18,598 bases of DNA. It comes from Auxenochlorella pyrenoidosa. Taxonomy: Eukaryota; Chlorophyta; Trebouxiophyceae; Chlorellales; Chlorellaceae. The notes below the pieces were generated by a model. The model had not been told where the DNA came from and ran no database searches. It worked only from the letters and a program-made list of their open reading frames with translations. The position numbers and the translations under genes were made by a program. The DNA is taken from the NCBI GenBank assembly GCA_001430745.1, contig KQ482041.1, positions 601,746-620,343 of the forward strand, written 5' to 3'. Shown here one piece after another: positions 8,508 to 18,598 of the stretch (positions are counted from its first letter, which is position 1; every line of letters starts with the position of its first letter).

Positions 8508-10052
8508 TCACCGCTGGTTGGCGTCGCTGGGCGGTGCGTACCGGTCGAACCCCTCGGCCTCGATACGCTTCAGCCGCTCCTCCTCCCTGCAGCCACGGCA
8601 GGCGCAAGGGCTTGCCAAGCAGGCACAGGGTACCAGGGGCATGGGGCTGCTGGAGGCGGCGGCGCACTCGCGGCCCCGCAGCGCTCCACGTCACTCGCCT
8701 GCATCCCGCACCAACCCAAACCCACAACCTGCGCCGCACCCCAGCCCCCGCCCCCACCCACCGCTTCTTGCGGATCAGCGCCAGCCGCTCCATGTCCTTG
8801 CGCATCTGCTCCGGGTCCGGCTCGTCGTCGTCCTTCCTGCGGGGCCGGGCGGGCGGCGAGCAGCGGCAGGGTGTGTTGTGCTGCCGAGGCACAGAGCATC
8901 AAGAGCATGGCGGTGACAGTGCCACGCGCCAGGCGCCAAGGCCCAGCCTTGCCAGCAGCGCGAGCGAGTGTGCCACCAAAGAAGCTGCCGCATGCCATAA
9001 GTGCACCTGGGCTGCGGCAGCACTGAGGCAGCCAAGAGCAAGAGGACAGGGCTGGATGCACCAAGCCCCGACTCACTTGCGACGGGGAGCCGCAGGCACA
9101 GGCCGCCGAGGCAGCTCCTCCTCTTCGCTGCTCTCCTCCTCCTCGCTGTCCTCCTCTGCGCACATTGTGGCAGCGGCCGGTGGTGGAGCCAACGCACCAG
9201 CAGAGTGACACCGAATTGGGCAGCAGGGGGCTCCAGGCCGTGCAGCCGCCTGTAAGGCCACTGCGAGCGTGCGCACAGCAGGCAGGTAGCATGCCCAGCA
9301 CTGCGCATGAACAGCTGAGGAGCGCTGCTTCTGGGCACTCACCCTCCTCTGAGTCGGTGGGCATTTGTCCCGCCTTTGGATTCTGCCAGGCACGGGGGCA
9401 TTGGGGCGTGCAAGGCATCGGTAAGCCCTTCTGCTGCCTGTTCGTCAGGCCAGCCGCGCCACGCCTCCCCAGGCCAGGAGCGCACAGCGCACTTGCACCA
9501 TCGGATTGACTCGGCCGAAAGACGGCATCACATCACGAAATGCACAGGTCCAAGGCTGAGCCCGCCGGGCAGGCACACCTGGATGAGCACCACCCTGGGC
9601 TGCTGATCCTGCTCCACGCCGCCCTCCTCCTCGCTCTCCTCCTCGCTGTCGGAGGGGGGCAGCATGCCCGCTGTGGCTGGCTGCCCGCCTGCATCAGCTC
9701 AGTGCCGGTGGCCTCTTAGAAGGCAGCAGGGTCGTGAAGAACGACGGAGCGACCGAGAAGCGCAGACCCAACGACGTGCCGAGGCGGCTAGCAGCGGCGG
9801 TGGAGCTTGCGTCTGAGCTGCGGGCTGGCCAGCGGCGTTGTGTGCGCAACCACAAATGCCTTGCGATTGTGCCGCAGCAGCCCTGAGAAGGCTAGCGGCG
9901 CTGCCAGCAAGTGCCGACTTGCAGCATGTCGCAGTTGCAACCAACACCCTCCAAAGGGCGCTGTGCTCACCAACAGGAGGCCGGTAGTCAAACTCCTCGT
10001 CCTCGTCCCGCCTGCCGCGGCCGCGCCCTCGCCCGCCCTTGAACCTGCCCAT
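8508..10052 (-). CDS. PDAP1/PP28-like phosphoprotein (casein kinase substrate family)
   Basis: Six exons with fully compatible phases: 10052-9971, 9670-9579, 9382-9343, 9155-9077, 8836-8762, 8586-8508 (447 nt, 148 residues, stop TGA). Order: basic MGRFKGGRGRGRGRR, acidic Ser patch (PPSDSEEESEEEGG), RVVLIQNPKAG (matching the IEIENPN signature of PDAP1/HASPP28), second acidic patch (EDSEEEESSEEEEL), KDDDEPDPEQMRKDMERLA and LIRKKREEERLKRIEAEG (the family's DLERLALIRxxREE helix), tail FDRYAPPSDANQR. Known members are small highly charged casein-kinase-II substrates; here the acidic Ser clusters are typical CK2 sites. The usual LSRREREExEKQ...ERYM segment between the NPN motif and the final helix is missing. 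No closer function can be read. Confidence 0.62.
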
Positions 10053-10377
10053 TGCTGCACTGCCTGACCAAGAGAAGTGGTGTAGAAGCGGAAATCAATC
10101 AATGAGAAGCCAAATAGATTGCCACAGGGGAGCCTCTGGGGAACAACCCTGGGCGGCGGTGGCAGGGAGGCAGCAGGGCCAGCACTGTGCTCCAGGCAAC
10201 AAGGAAGCTCGATATGAGGCGACCTGACCCGCATGCGTGGCTTCGCTCCTCTGTCTCCAGGATCAACCTTCCATTGGTTTAACATGTATGGTTTGCCTTG
10301 CCTGTGCTTTGTGCTTTGAGTAGTGTTCCGCTCAGTCGGCATCCTTAGGCAAGAGCGCTGCGCACCGCCCATGCCTC
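10053..10377. other. 5' flank of the PDAP1-like gene, no other gene seen
   Basis: AT-richer than its surroundings near 10080-10130 and 10260-10330, in keeping with a promoter and 5' UTR for the minus-strand gene. No clear TATA element and no coding exon. Confidence 0.3.
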
Positions 10378-12043
10378 GAGCCTGCAGGCAGGCAGGCCCT
10401 GGAACTGGTCAACCTATACCGCCAATGAGCGTGCCATATTCTTCCTTCTGTAAACGGCTGTGGTGCAGGGCGGCAAGCCAGTCAACCACGTTTGGGGTAG
10501 CACTCTCGCCCGCTTCCGCTGCGGCACACACTGGCTCGCCACCTTCACTGTTGTGGACCGCCGCGCCGCAAAGTAACTGCGCTAAACGGGCAGCGCACCC
10601 AGCAGGCGGGCCTCAGCCCCTTGAGGCAGCCCATATCCACCTGCAGCTGTTGAGCTCGCTGGTCGACTCAGTGCTCTCCTACGGTGCCAAGGTGTGGGCA
10701 TGCAGCTGCAGTCAAAAGCAGCCACAGCCGGCGTCAGCACAGGCTGCGCTGCAGAGAAGCTGCACCTTGCCTGCCTCCGCAACTTGCTGGGCGTGCGCCA
10801 GGGCGACCCCAGCCTCGTGACGCTGGCCGAGACTGGTGAGCGGCCGCTGTGGGCGCGCTGGCTGCTACGGGCTGCGCGCCTGTGGAACCGGCTGCAGGCG
10901 CTGCTTGCCAGCGCGGCCCTAGCCATGGCGCCTGGCAGCCGACAGCCGGCTCGCCAGCCCTTGGCCCAGTGGCAGCAGGCCTAGCAGCAGCAGGGGTGCA
11001 GCTGGACCTCACCCACCCGCGCCCAATCAGCCTGGCGGCAATCCGCGAGGGCTGCCAAACGCGGCAGCTCCAGCAGCTGCAGGAAGCGGCCTCCCGCCCC
11101 GTCGCCAGCAAGCTGCAGCACTACATACTGGGCATGCAGAGCAGCCAGCTGGAGGCAGCGAGCGTGTGGAAACTGGCAGCCTACTTGACCGGCGTGCGCG
11201 AGCGGTGCCGCTGGGAGGCACTGGCCCAGTGGGTCACAGGCTCCCACTGGGGAGCCGAAGAGAGCGGGCGGTGGCACCACCTGCCCCTGGAGCAGCGGCT
11301 CTGCCCCCATTGCTGTGGTGGCACAGAGACGGTTGCACACATGTTTTTCACTGCCCCTTGTACGTGCCTGCTTCTCGATACTGTTTGAGCCTGGCTACTC
11401 CACGCTGCATGCTTTCTTCCACCAGTCGCCCCCTCACCTAGCCAGCTCTGCTGCCGCCTGCCGCCGCCTGTGGCAGGAGGCCACCTCTGCTCTGGGCGAC
11501 ACATCCCCCGCACCCACCGCCCACAGCCCGCCCCCTGCAACCCACACAACCTCACCTTTTCTGGCCAGCCCCCCACATCACCACCCACCTGACCAGTTCT
11601 GTGACAGTTTGGACAGCAGGCAGCGGGGCGCAAGCTTGCATGGCGCTGCTTGCGCTGCTTCCCAACAGCTTTGACATGTCTTAAAGTAAGCAAGGCTGGC
11701 CTGACAGAATGCTGGGTAGGAGTCGTGTGCGGGCATGCAGCTGCCATCAAGTTGCTGTCATCAAAGCAGAGGTCTGCAAGTGGCAGAGTGCATGCGTGCT
11801 CTGAGGTGGGCATGCACTGGGCGCAGAAGGCAGGTGGCATGCCATGCCACCCAGTGGGCACAGTGGTGCAACCAGGGCGACTCGCCCTGCTATATTAGAT
11901 TGGGATGTTGGTTTGGGAGAGGGCACAGTGACGATTGGACTGAGCTGCTGTTGCACCACACCACACAGTCGGGCGGTGAGGCGAGGCCATGGCCAGGCCA
12001 GAACAGGCAGAGTTGCGCGCTCCTGCCCACCTCTCTCCCCCTC
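10378..12043 (+). mobile_element. Decayed non-LTR (LINE) retrotransposon, C-terminal RT part and 3' end, copy B
   Basis: Plus-strand remains of a LINE ORF2 C-terminus spread over several frames. Pieces in order: LQLLSSLVDSVLSYGAKVW (about 10640-10695; post-catalytic RT region), LRNLLGVRQGD and ERPLWARWLLRAARLWNRL (10775-10895), LTHPRPISLAAIREG (about 11010-11055), RLCPHCCGGTETVAHMFF then HCPLY in another frame (11295-11365; the C-terminal Cys/His knuckle of LINEs), then STLHAFFHQSPPHLASSAAA. At least four frameshifts separate them, so it is dead. The catalytic (Y/F)ADD box is absent, hence 5' truncated. The last 430 nt are repeated inverted at 7707-8129. Confidence 0.75.
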
Positions 12044-12301
12044 CTGACCGATTCCTTCCTGCCCTCAAGATCATCCTCTCCCCTCCTGCACCTGCACCCC
12101 TCAAGTGTATCTTCAGCACGATCTTATTGCTCTTATAGCACGCGCAGCAGCCGCGCACTTTTGCTTCCCTTGCTGCCTGGAGACCAGGTTTCTCGCCTTC
12201 CTTCCCTCGCAACTGCGGCATGGTGCGCGCCTGACCAGCGCAGCCCACCCTTCCCCCTCCTCCGGCCCCCGAGGGCTCCCTGCAGCCCCGTAGCCGGCCC
12301 C
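12044..12301 (+). promoter_or_regulatory. 5' flank/UTR of the CCCH gene
   Basis: Pyrimidine-rich 258-nt stretch between the LINE 3' end and the ATG. A weak TTATAGC lies at about 12132-12138; no firm TATA box. The promoter of the zinc-finger gene must lie here or inside the retrotransposon remains. Confidence 0.3.
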
Positions 12302-15300
12302 ATGGCAAACCTGCTGTATCAGAGTCTCCAACCGGGCCTAGATGAGGTGCGCAGCGGCTGCGTGACTCACCGGAGGGCGGGAGCGAGCTCTTGTGCCCCG
12401 TCGAGGCTACCGGGCCCTGTCTGGGGCCGCTCTGGCTGTGCGAAAGCCTGTGTGGCGCCGAGAGGCACTCGGGACCCTGCCGGACGCAGGGATGGAGGTG
12501 GCGAGCAGGCCCCACCTGCCAGCTGCTCGTGCCTTGCTGCAGTTTGACACGAGCCGGTCCTGCCTCGTCGGGACTGGTGCATGCCGCACTCTGACCAAGC
12601 GGCCCTGCTGCTGCCTCGCAGGACCTGTTTGGCGGGCCCGATGGCGCAGCCTTTGCGGCGGCAGCCGCCGCTGGCCTCAACTCGGCAGACGACTCGCTGC
12701 CCTACAGCACTAGCGAGCTGAATGCGCCAGAGTACTCGACCGATGAGTTTCGCATGTTTCAGTTCAAGGTGGGTGACTCGGTGCCAACACACGGAGCAGA
12801 GCCAAGCCAAGCGGCTCGTGCCTTCAACTAAGCAGCCCACGCTTGCTTGGGGTCCTGGGCGCGCAGCACTCAAGCTGGCTGCACAGCCTCCCTTCCTGGG
12901 ACTCGCCTGCTCACATGCATGCCTGCAGGCGCAGCAATGACGTGGCTGCAGCTGGCCATGCCGCATTGCAAGCAAGCGATTCCCAGCGCAACGCGCCCTC
13001 AGCCCCCGCCATGCTGCAGGTGGCGCGGTGCAGCAAGCGGTACGTGCATGATTGGCGGGCCTGCCCCTTTGCGCACCCCACGGAGAATGCGCGGCGGCGC
13101 GACCCTCGGCTGGTGAAGTACCTGCCAGTCCCCTGCCCCGACTACAAGCGCGGCATCTGCCTGAGGTGGGGAGCTTGCCCTGCACACGAGCCTGGTGGGG
13201 TGCCGCCAGTGTGATACTGATGTGGTTGCAACAAGCTGCCATTTTTAGGCGCATTAATCGTTTGACAGTGCCCCAGTCTGGGTCGTTGAGTCCAGCAACT
13301 GCGCGGGATTGGCCGCGGAATTTCTTGCTGCCCTGGCTGCTACGACGGCTCTGCGCCTCACATTCCTGCCCCTCATTGCCTCACCGCCTCGCCTCGTTCC
13401 CATTCGCAGGGGCGATGCGTGCTCTTACTCCCACGGCGTCTACGAGTGCTGGCTGCACCCCGCCAAGTACCGCACTCAGCTGTGCAAGGAGGGGCCCAAC
13501 TGCCGCCGCCCCGTGTGCTTCTTCGCGCACTCTGTGCTGGACCTGCGCCAGCCCACCCACTCCTACGACCCGGCGGCCTCTGGGTCTGAGGTGAGCCGGC
13601 TGCTGGGCCGAGTGTGGAGCCGCATGCATTGCGGGCCGGCCTTGCTTTCATGCCGCGCGGCGCGGCGCAAGCAGCCCCACCTCTGCTGCGTTATTCCTGG
13701 CCTGGCGCGAACTGCCTGCTGTCAGCCCATGGCCTGCCCGCCGCCCAGCCTGCTGAGCTGTCGTGCCGCCTCTGCTGCTGCAGGACGTGCAGGCCAGCGT
13801 GGCGGCCATGCTGGCAGCGCAGCAGCAGAAGCAGGCGGTTGCCGCCGCGGTTGCGGCGCGCCTCTCCACCGACGGCGGCCCCGCCTCGGCCTCCAGCTCC
13901 TACGCCCGCCTGTCCACCGACGAGGTGCTGAACAACCTGCAGGATGGGCGTACCAGCAGCGACGCGCACGGTGCTGCTGCCACCGTGGCGGCCATGCTGG
14001 ACAACGGCGGCGCCGGCGCGGCTGGCGCCATTAGCGCCGCCGCCTCCCCCGGCTCGCACGGCGCCTCCCTCACCCGCGCCTCCTCCAAGAGCGCGGGCAG
14101 CAACGGCTCCGGCGGGTCTGCAGGGCACAGCCCTGACCGCTCAGGCTCGCCCAACACCCCGGGCCAGACTGCCGGCCTCAGCGACCTCCCGGCCGCGCGC
14201 TCGGCAGAGGTGCCCGGCGCCAGCGTGTCCGACGCCGCCGCCGCCATGGCGGTGCTCACCCAGCAGCAGCAGGCCCAGGCGCAGGCGGCGGCGGCGCAGG
14301 CCGCAGCCGCGCTGGCGCGCCTAAGCATGGATGCGGCGGGCGTGCGCGGCGCCTCGATGGACGCCTCGGCCGCGGCGGCCACCACCCAGGCCATGCTCGC
14401 GCCGCGCATGTCCCTGGACAGCCTGCTGGCCACCCGGCAGCAGCAGCAGGGCTGGGCGCCCGGCGCGCCGCCAAGCACCACCACTGCCGCCGCAGCGCTT
14501 GCTGCCGCCTCTGCCAACTCCGCGCTGCCCCTCAACGAGCAGCCGTTCCCCTCAGGCAACGCGCCACGCATGTCCAACGCAGGTACGCGCCTGGCTGCTT
14601 GGGGGAAGTTTGCCACCAGCAGGGATGTGCGTACGACCGCTGCTTGCCCCCTCCTTGCCTCCCGCCCTGTCTGCCTCGCCTGCCGTTACGAGCGCCAAAG
14701 CCTCCGCTCCCGCCGCTCCTCCTCCCCCCTGTCCGCAGTGGCGCGCAAGCTGGGCCTGGCGCCGCAGCGCACCTCGCTGGATGCGCGCCTGTCCAAGCTC
14801 CGCGGCGGCGGCGTGGCCACGCCGCCCCGCACCTCCATCGACGGCATCCTGCACGCGCTCCAGCAGAGCTCGGCCCGCTCCTCGCTGGACCACCAGCAGC
14901 AGGCGCTGCTGCAGCAGGCAATGAGCGGCCAGCAGCAGCTGGCAATGTCTGGTGAGCGCTCGAGGGCCAGCCTAGCGTGGTCGCCCTGCTGGGTGTGAAA
15001 AGGCATGCGCAGCAGGCTTGCCGCGTGCCCATCTCGATTGGCATGCTCCTTGGTGTGCCTGTGGCCATGCCGGCGCTCAGCTCAGTCGCACCACGACCCC
15101 TCCAACCTCCTGCAGGCATGGGCATGAACGGCTATGGAGGCGGCATGAACGGGTACGCCGTGCCCCACATGCCTGCCCCCGGCTACGGCATGCCGCCACC
15201 CGGCCCCCCTGGCGGCAGCCCCGACATGCCGCTGCACCCCGCGCTGCTCAGCCTGGTGGCCTCGCACATGCAGCAGCAGGCGCCGCAGGCGCAGAGTGAG

Positions 15301-16002
15301 TACCACACGTGTGACGGCGGGGTGGGGGCATGGTTTTGCATGCCCAGGGAAGCTGCTCCCAGCTGCTGATGTTGCAATGCCTGGCGTGTCACCGTCCCTG
15401 CCCGCTCTCATTTGCCAGCTCTGAGCATGCACCTGGGCGTCTGGCTCGTCGGTCTCACCAGCCGGCCTTTCCTCCGTTTCGCTGTGCAGTGGGTGGCGGC
15501 GGCCTGCCCAGCATGCCCCCTAGCATGCACAGTGGGCTGGGTGCGCCGAACGGTGGCGATGCCGGCATGGCAGCGCTGCACCTCATGGAGAGCCTCAACA
15601 GCTGGCAGCTGAACGGTGGCAGTGGGCCGCCCGCGGCCAGCATGGGCCAGCGGGCTAGCATGGATGGTATGACGGGCATGGCTGGCGCGCCGGCGGTGAG
15701 CATCAGGACAGGCCCTCCCTCATGGCTCTGTCAACCTGGCTGTGCCTCTGCTTGCAAAAGGTTCTGCGCGTTCTGAATCCAGGAGCGTGGAAGCGCAGGC
15801 ATGCTCGCACTGTGTTGCCACAGCCAGCAGCTTCTCCTCGTCTCGCCTGCGCTGACCCCCACTGCCCTGCCTCGCCGCGTTGCTGCTGCAGGGCATGCCC
15901 TCTGGCCCCGCCCCCGGCCCCGCCTACTACGACAGCAAGGGCATCTGGGCTGCGGCCTCATCCCAGGAGGCCATCAACAACTCTGCTGGTGCCGACTCTT
16001 GA
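12302..16002 (+). CDS. Plant-type tandem CCCH zinc-finger protein (TZF), complete
   Basis: Nine exons, all phases agreeing: 12302-12346, 12622-12768, 13020-13165, 13410-13590, 13784-14582, 14739-14951, 15116-15295, 15490-15695, 15892-16002 (2028 nt, 675 residues, TGA). ATG sits in CCCCATGG. Residues 55-64 (STDEFRMFQF) lead into the plant-specific Arg-rich region with C68-x10-C79-x3-H83 (HDWRACPFAHP, NARRRDPR), then the exact C-x7-C-x5-C-x3-H-x16-C-x5-C-x4-C-x3-H pair at C103-H121 and C138-H153. Plant proteins of this family bind AU-rich RNA, shuttle between nucleus and cytoplasm and enter P-bodies or stress granules. No ankyrin repeats precede the fingers. The C-terminal 500 residues are Ala/Gln/Ser/Gly/Met-rich low complexity with repeated R-x-S-x-D sites. 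Family assignment is firm; target RNAs are unknown. Confidence 0.93.
13859..15670 (+). other. R-x-S-x-D motif array in the CCCH protein C-terminal tail
   Basis: Nine copies are encoded in exons 5, 6 and 8: RLSTD (residues 199-203 and 215-219), RTSSD (229-233), RLSMD, RMSLD, RTSLD, RTSID, RSSLD and RASMD, plus a GASMD variant. Several sit in a longer shared context (R-x-S-[LI]-D-[SAG]-x-L). The Arg at -2 and hydrophobic residue at +1 resemble basophilic kinase sites. Interspersed Gln runs (QQQQ, HQQQ, MQQQ) are typical of granule-forming RNA-binding proteins. Confidence 0.7.
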
Positions 16003-16972
16003 GCTTTAGCTCAGCGGCGCACCGAGCCAGCCGACACCTCGCGACCCGAGCTCGTGGCGTCCCCAGCCGCCTCACGCCAGGCGTCGCCCTGCCGCACGCC
16101 CTGTGCCTTTCCGGACCCAGCGGTCGCCCCCCACCCCTGCCCGATGTATGTGTTGCGCCTCCATGCGGCATGATACCCAACCCAGCGACGCCGGCCCTCC
16201 CGCCCCCGCCCAAACAAACGAGGCCTACCCCAGCACTGCCTGCTCCTCTCCAGTACCAGTACCTCGTGTCCCGCGCAAGGCAAGACCCCCCCCCCAAACC
16301 CCTGCAGCATAAACGGAACCCCGCCAACTCGCCGGCCCCAGCGGTGGGGAGCGCGGCGGCGAACCTCTGCCCCCGCACAACTGCTCTGCTCCCTGCCCCG
16401 CACCCTCTCAATTCTTGTTGCATGACGGGCCCTTGCCGCGGCCGCCGCCCCGCGCTGCCGCGCGCTCTCCGTCCCTCCATCGTGTGCGATTTTTTCTAGC
16501 CTGCTTTGATGATCATCGGCGCCCCAGACAGCGCCGCCTCTGCAGCACTCCCCTCCATACATTCTCTCTACCGGCAGACCTACCTACGCCACGCGGCGCC
16601 GCCCCTGAGTCGTCCCCTCGCCCCACCCCTGCTGTTCCCTCCTGTGCTTTGATCCCCATGCCGCGCAATCGTATTCGCCCGGGGCTGCCTTTTGCCCCCC
16701 CTGGCGCCCGCATCAGCACCGCACCCCTTTCATACCGCATCCAATTGCCATTCCGCCGCCCCTGCGCCCGCGCCCGCTCTCCCATCCGTGTCCTTGCAAG
16801 TCACATTTGATGTGGACTTCCCGAAGAGCCCTCGCACGATGCGTTTCATCGCCCCTTGCGTGGGGCGAGTGGGGGATAGGGGCGCGCCTCGGTGCCCCTT
16901 CCCTTGTTTTCCGGCTCGCCCCCATTTGATTGGTGACGCTTTTCTGCCAGCCGTGTAACGTGCACTTCTAAC
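16003..16972 (+). other. Long 3' UTR of the CCCH gene
   Basis: Pyrimidine-rich, no supported exon on either strand, no earlier TGTAA seen between the stop codon and 16954. About 950 nt, which is usual for green-algal regulatory genes. Frames open here have no recognisable motif. Confidence 0.45.
16954..16958 (+). terminator. TGTAA polyadenylation signal
   Basis: TGTAA is the standard green-algal poly(A) signal. This is the first one found downstream of the CCCH stop codon and lies between that gene and the next plus-strand gene, so cleavage would be expected near 16970. Confidence 0.5.
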
Positions 16973-17410
16973 CTGTGAGGGAGGCTGTCGGGAAGGCGAC
17001 CAAGGGCCCCTACTCTGCTGCTGAACTTCGCCGTCAATGCCACAGCTCATGCGCCGTAGTTGACAGCATGCCGGCTGCCTCGCTGCCCGACATCATCTGC
17101 AGCTGGCCCTGGTTCAGCAGCCTTGCTAGGTTGGGCAACCTTTACAGAGCTGGATGAAGTTACTGCTGTGAGGAGGACGTGGCAGGGAGCCCAGACTGTG
17201 CCTCTCGCTCTTCCCGCTTGACCAGAGCTCAGGTGCTGCGCGCAGTGGCTTTCCTCGGCTTACAACGAAGCACTTTTCTGCTCTTCGAGGCTCCGCGTCC
17301 CCAAAGCACCGTTCCGAACCTTTGCGCAGGCTATCACCTCCAGGGGCGTCAGGAGCTCCCGGAGTTGCCTGCTTGGTGCTAGTGTCAGCACCAGAAACCT
17401 GTCGAGCAGC
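16973..17410 (+). other. Upstream region of the last gene; possible additional 5' coding
   Basis: The frame of the next gene stays open upstream of its ATG at 17411, through an Arg/Ser-rich stretch (FRTFAQAITSRG, RSSRSCLLGASVSTRNL) that looks like an organelle-targeting leader, but no in-frame ATG was found for it. Either an upstream exon supplies the start or this is 5' UTR. Confidence 0.3.
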
Positions 17411-18598
17411 ATGCCGTTCATCAGCTACTACGCCAGCAAGGTGCCTGGTGGGACCTGGCAGAGCCGGGTCTGGCTGGCCGGCAGCCTGCACCACCTCGGC
17501 ATGTGGCACCCAACCCAGGCCGGAGCCGGCATGGCCTCCTTCAGGCAAGTGCAGAGCACTGGGCAAGGCGCAGGAGGCCAGCGACCAGCGGAGACGAGTA
17601 GGCACCGCAGCGCTGCCTGCGCCATTGCCGCCCGCCTTCTTCATGAAGAGCCAGTTCTTGTTCCTCCTGCAGTGCCCATCTGGCCTACTTGAACTACCAG
17701 CGCCCTGCCAGCGAGTGGGAGGCGCCATCTATGATCACAAACAACATGCCGGCCGACATCAAGCTGCACATGACGCCGGGAGGCGAGGTGTGGGAGGCGC
17801 TGCTGCGCCCCTCCCCGCTCGGCCCGGACAGCGTGAGCGTTTTCAGGGAGGCTGCTTTGGCACATGTGTGTTGGCCATGCTCGGAAGGTTGTGCCAAACC
17901 TAGCGCATGGTGCCCAGAGCCCAGATCAAGACTGTTTGCACCCACGCAGTGGCAGTTCTGCTCTGCAGTTGCCGCGGTCGAGCCAACACGCGCTCGCCAA
18001 ACAACCATGGAGGGCATGTGCCGCACAGGGATTCCTTGCTGACCTAGTTCTGCCCTGGTCTGCTGCACGCGCCAACCAACCGCAGGTCATCGCTGCCTTC
18101 ATGGCACATACCCTCCCCGGTCGGCGCAGGAGCACGGAGACCCCCCACATCACTCCAACCAGCCAAGATAGGGTTTGGATCATCCAAATCCGGGTGCGCA
18201 CGACTGTAGCCACGTTCTATCAGATGCCTTTGCGTTGCGGTGTCGGCAAGGCACGTTTTGTGTGCCATCGCGCACGAATCACAGTCCAAGTCAACTGCCG
18301 GCACAGCCCGCACCAAAGGACCGAGTGTCGGTCACCATCACCGTTGACAACAAACTCGCGGCGCCGCCCCAACGATTGCGCTCCCCTGCAGTGCGCCAAC
18401 CACCCCTCTGTGCGCACCCAGCGCAAGACCAAGGCGGAGGCGCAGAAGAGCGCCGACCGCATCTTTGCCAACTACATCACCACCGGCCCGGGGCCCACCG
18501 TGGAGCCCATCTACATGTGAGTTTGGATTGGATTCAGAGGGGTTCGGGTCAACGTGCAAACCATTGTCTTGTGCCGCCAGCACAGCAGCCGCCCCCCA
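17411..18598 (+). CDS. Unrecognised gene, 5' part (possible RGS-like domain), cut by window edge
   Basis: Exons supported by splice sites, phase and GC-rich third codon positions: 17411-17544 (MPFISYYASKVPGG..., GC donor GCAAGT), 17673-17832 (AHLAYLNYQRPASEW, MTPGGEVWEALLRP), 18392-18516 (HPSVRTQRKTKAEAQ, KSADRIFANYI, PTVEPIY) and 18581 onward. An exon beginning VIAAFMAHTLP at about 18085 is likely between them, but its end could not be placed. The AEAQKSADRIFANYITTGPG part resembles the helix of regulator-of-G-protein-signalling domains (KAKxIYxxYI.xGA), and the preceding AAFMAHTL could be an earlier RGS helix; this is a weak resemblance. Otherwise I do not recognise the protein. Start could be farther upstream. 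Confidence 0.45.

Noticed and set aside
7696..8916. 406-residue plus-strand open frame
   Set aside because: Runs across the LINE fragment, the C/A repeat and antisense to two exons of the PDAP1-like gene; no motif and biased Pro/Ala/Ser content.
12367..13254. 295-residue minus-strand frame opposite the CCCH gene
   Set aside because: Antisense shadow over exons 2 and 3 and their introns; no motif.
13763..14998. 411-residue uninterrupted frame taken as a single-exon gene
   Set aside because: It is exon 5 of the CCCH gene plus flanking introns; the part after 14582 reads through a 156-nt intron with good GT...AG ends.
1..18598. CRISPR arrays, tRNA or rRNA genes, bacterial operons
   Set aside because: No regularly spaced direct repeats and no recognisable RNA gene core; exon-intron structure is eukaryotic throughout.

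Overview
This is a GC-rich, intron-dense nuclear fragment. The evidence points to a green alga (Chlorophyta), probably a unicellular Chlorella- or Chlamydomonas-like species. Genes are split into many short exons with GT(GAG)...(C)TGCAG introns. Proteins are rich in Ala, Pro, Gln and Gly runs. One gene ends near TGTAA, the usual green-algal poly(A) signal. One zinc-finger protein is of the plant tandem-CCCH type. Exon models were built by hand from splice sites, reading phase and recognisable protein motifs, so the open-frame lists alone are misleading here.

Layout, left to right: (1) 1-838, minus strand: 5' part of COQ4 (mitochondrial coenzyme Q biosynthesis), cut by the window edge. (2) About 1495-6973, possibly starting at 7498, minus strand: a large multi-exon gene for a cysteine-rich protein with at least four tandem modules that resemble mannose-6-phosphate-receptor homology (MRH) domains. 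The modules are separated by short Cys-bracketed polyproline linkers. Every module begins and ends in the same intron phase, and module 2 carries both a frameshift and an in-frame TAG. (3) 7707-8129, minus: the 3' end of a LINE-type retrotransposon. (4) 8508-10052, minus: a six-exon gene for a small acidic/basic phosphoprotein related to PDAP1/PP28. (5) 10378-12043, plus: a longer, frameshifted LINE carcass whose 3' end is the inverted partner of the 7707-8129 fragment. (6) 12302-16002, plus: a complete nine-exon gene for a 675-residue plant-type tandem CCCH zinc-finger protein, with about 950 nt of 3' UTR ending near TGTAA at 16954-16958. (7) 17411-18598, plus: the start of an unrecognised gene, possibly with an RGS-like domain, running off the right edge.

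The genes do not form a pathway or operon. COQ4 acts in mitochondria, the MRH-like protein is expected in the secretory route or at the cell surface, and the CCCH protein in cytoplasmic RNA control. The most unusual object is the tandem MRH-like gene. Its modular exon phases imply growth by unit duplication, and its damaged second unit could be dropped without disturbing the reading frame.
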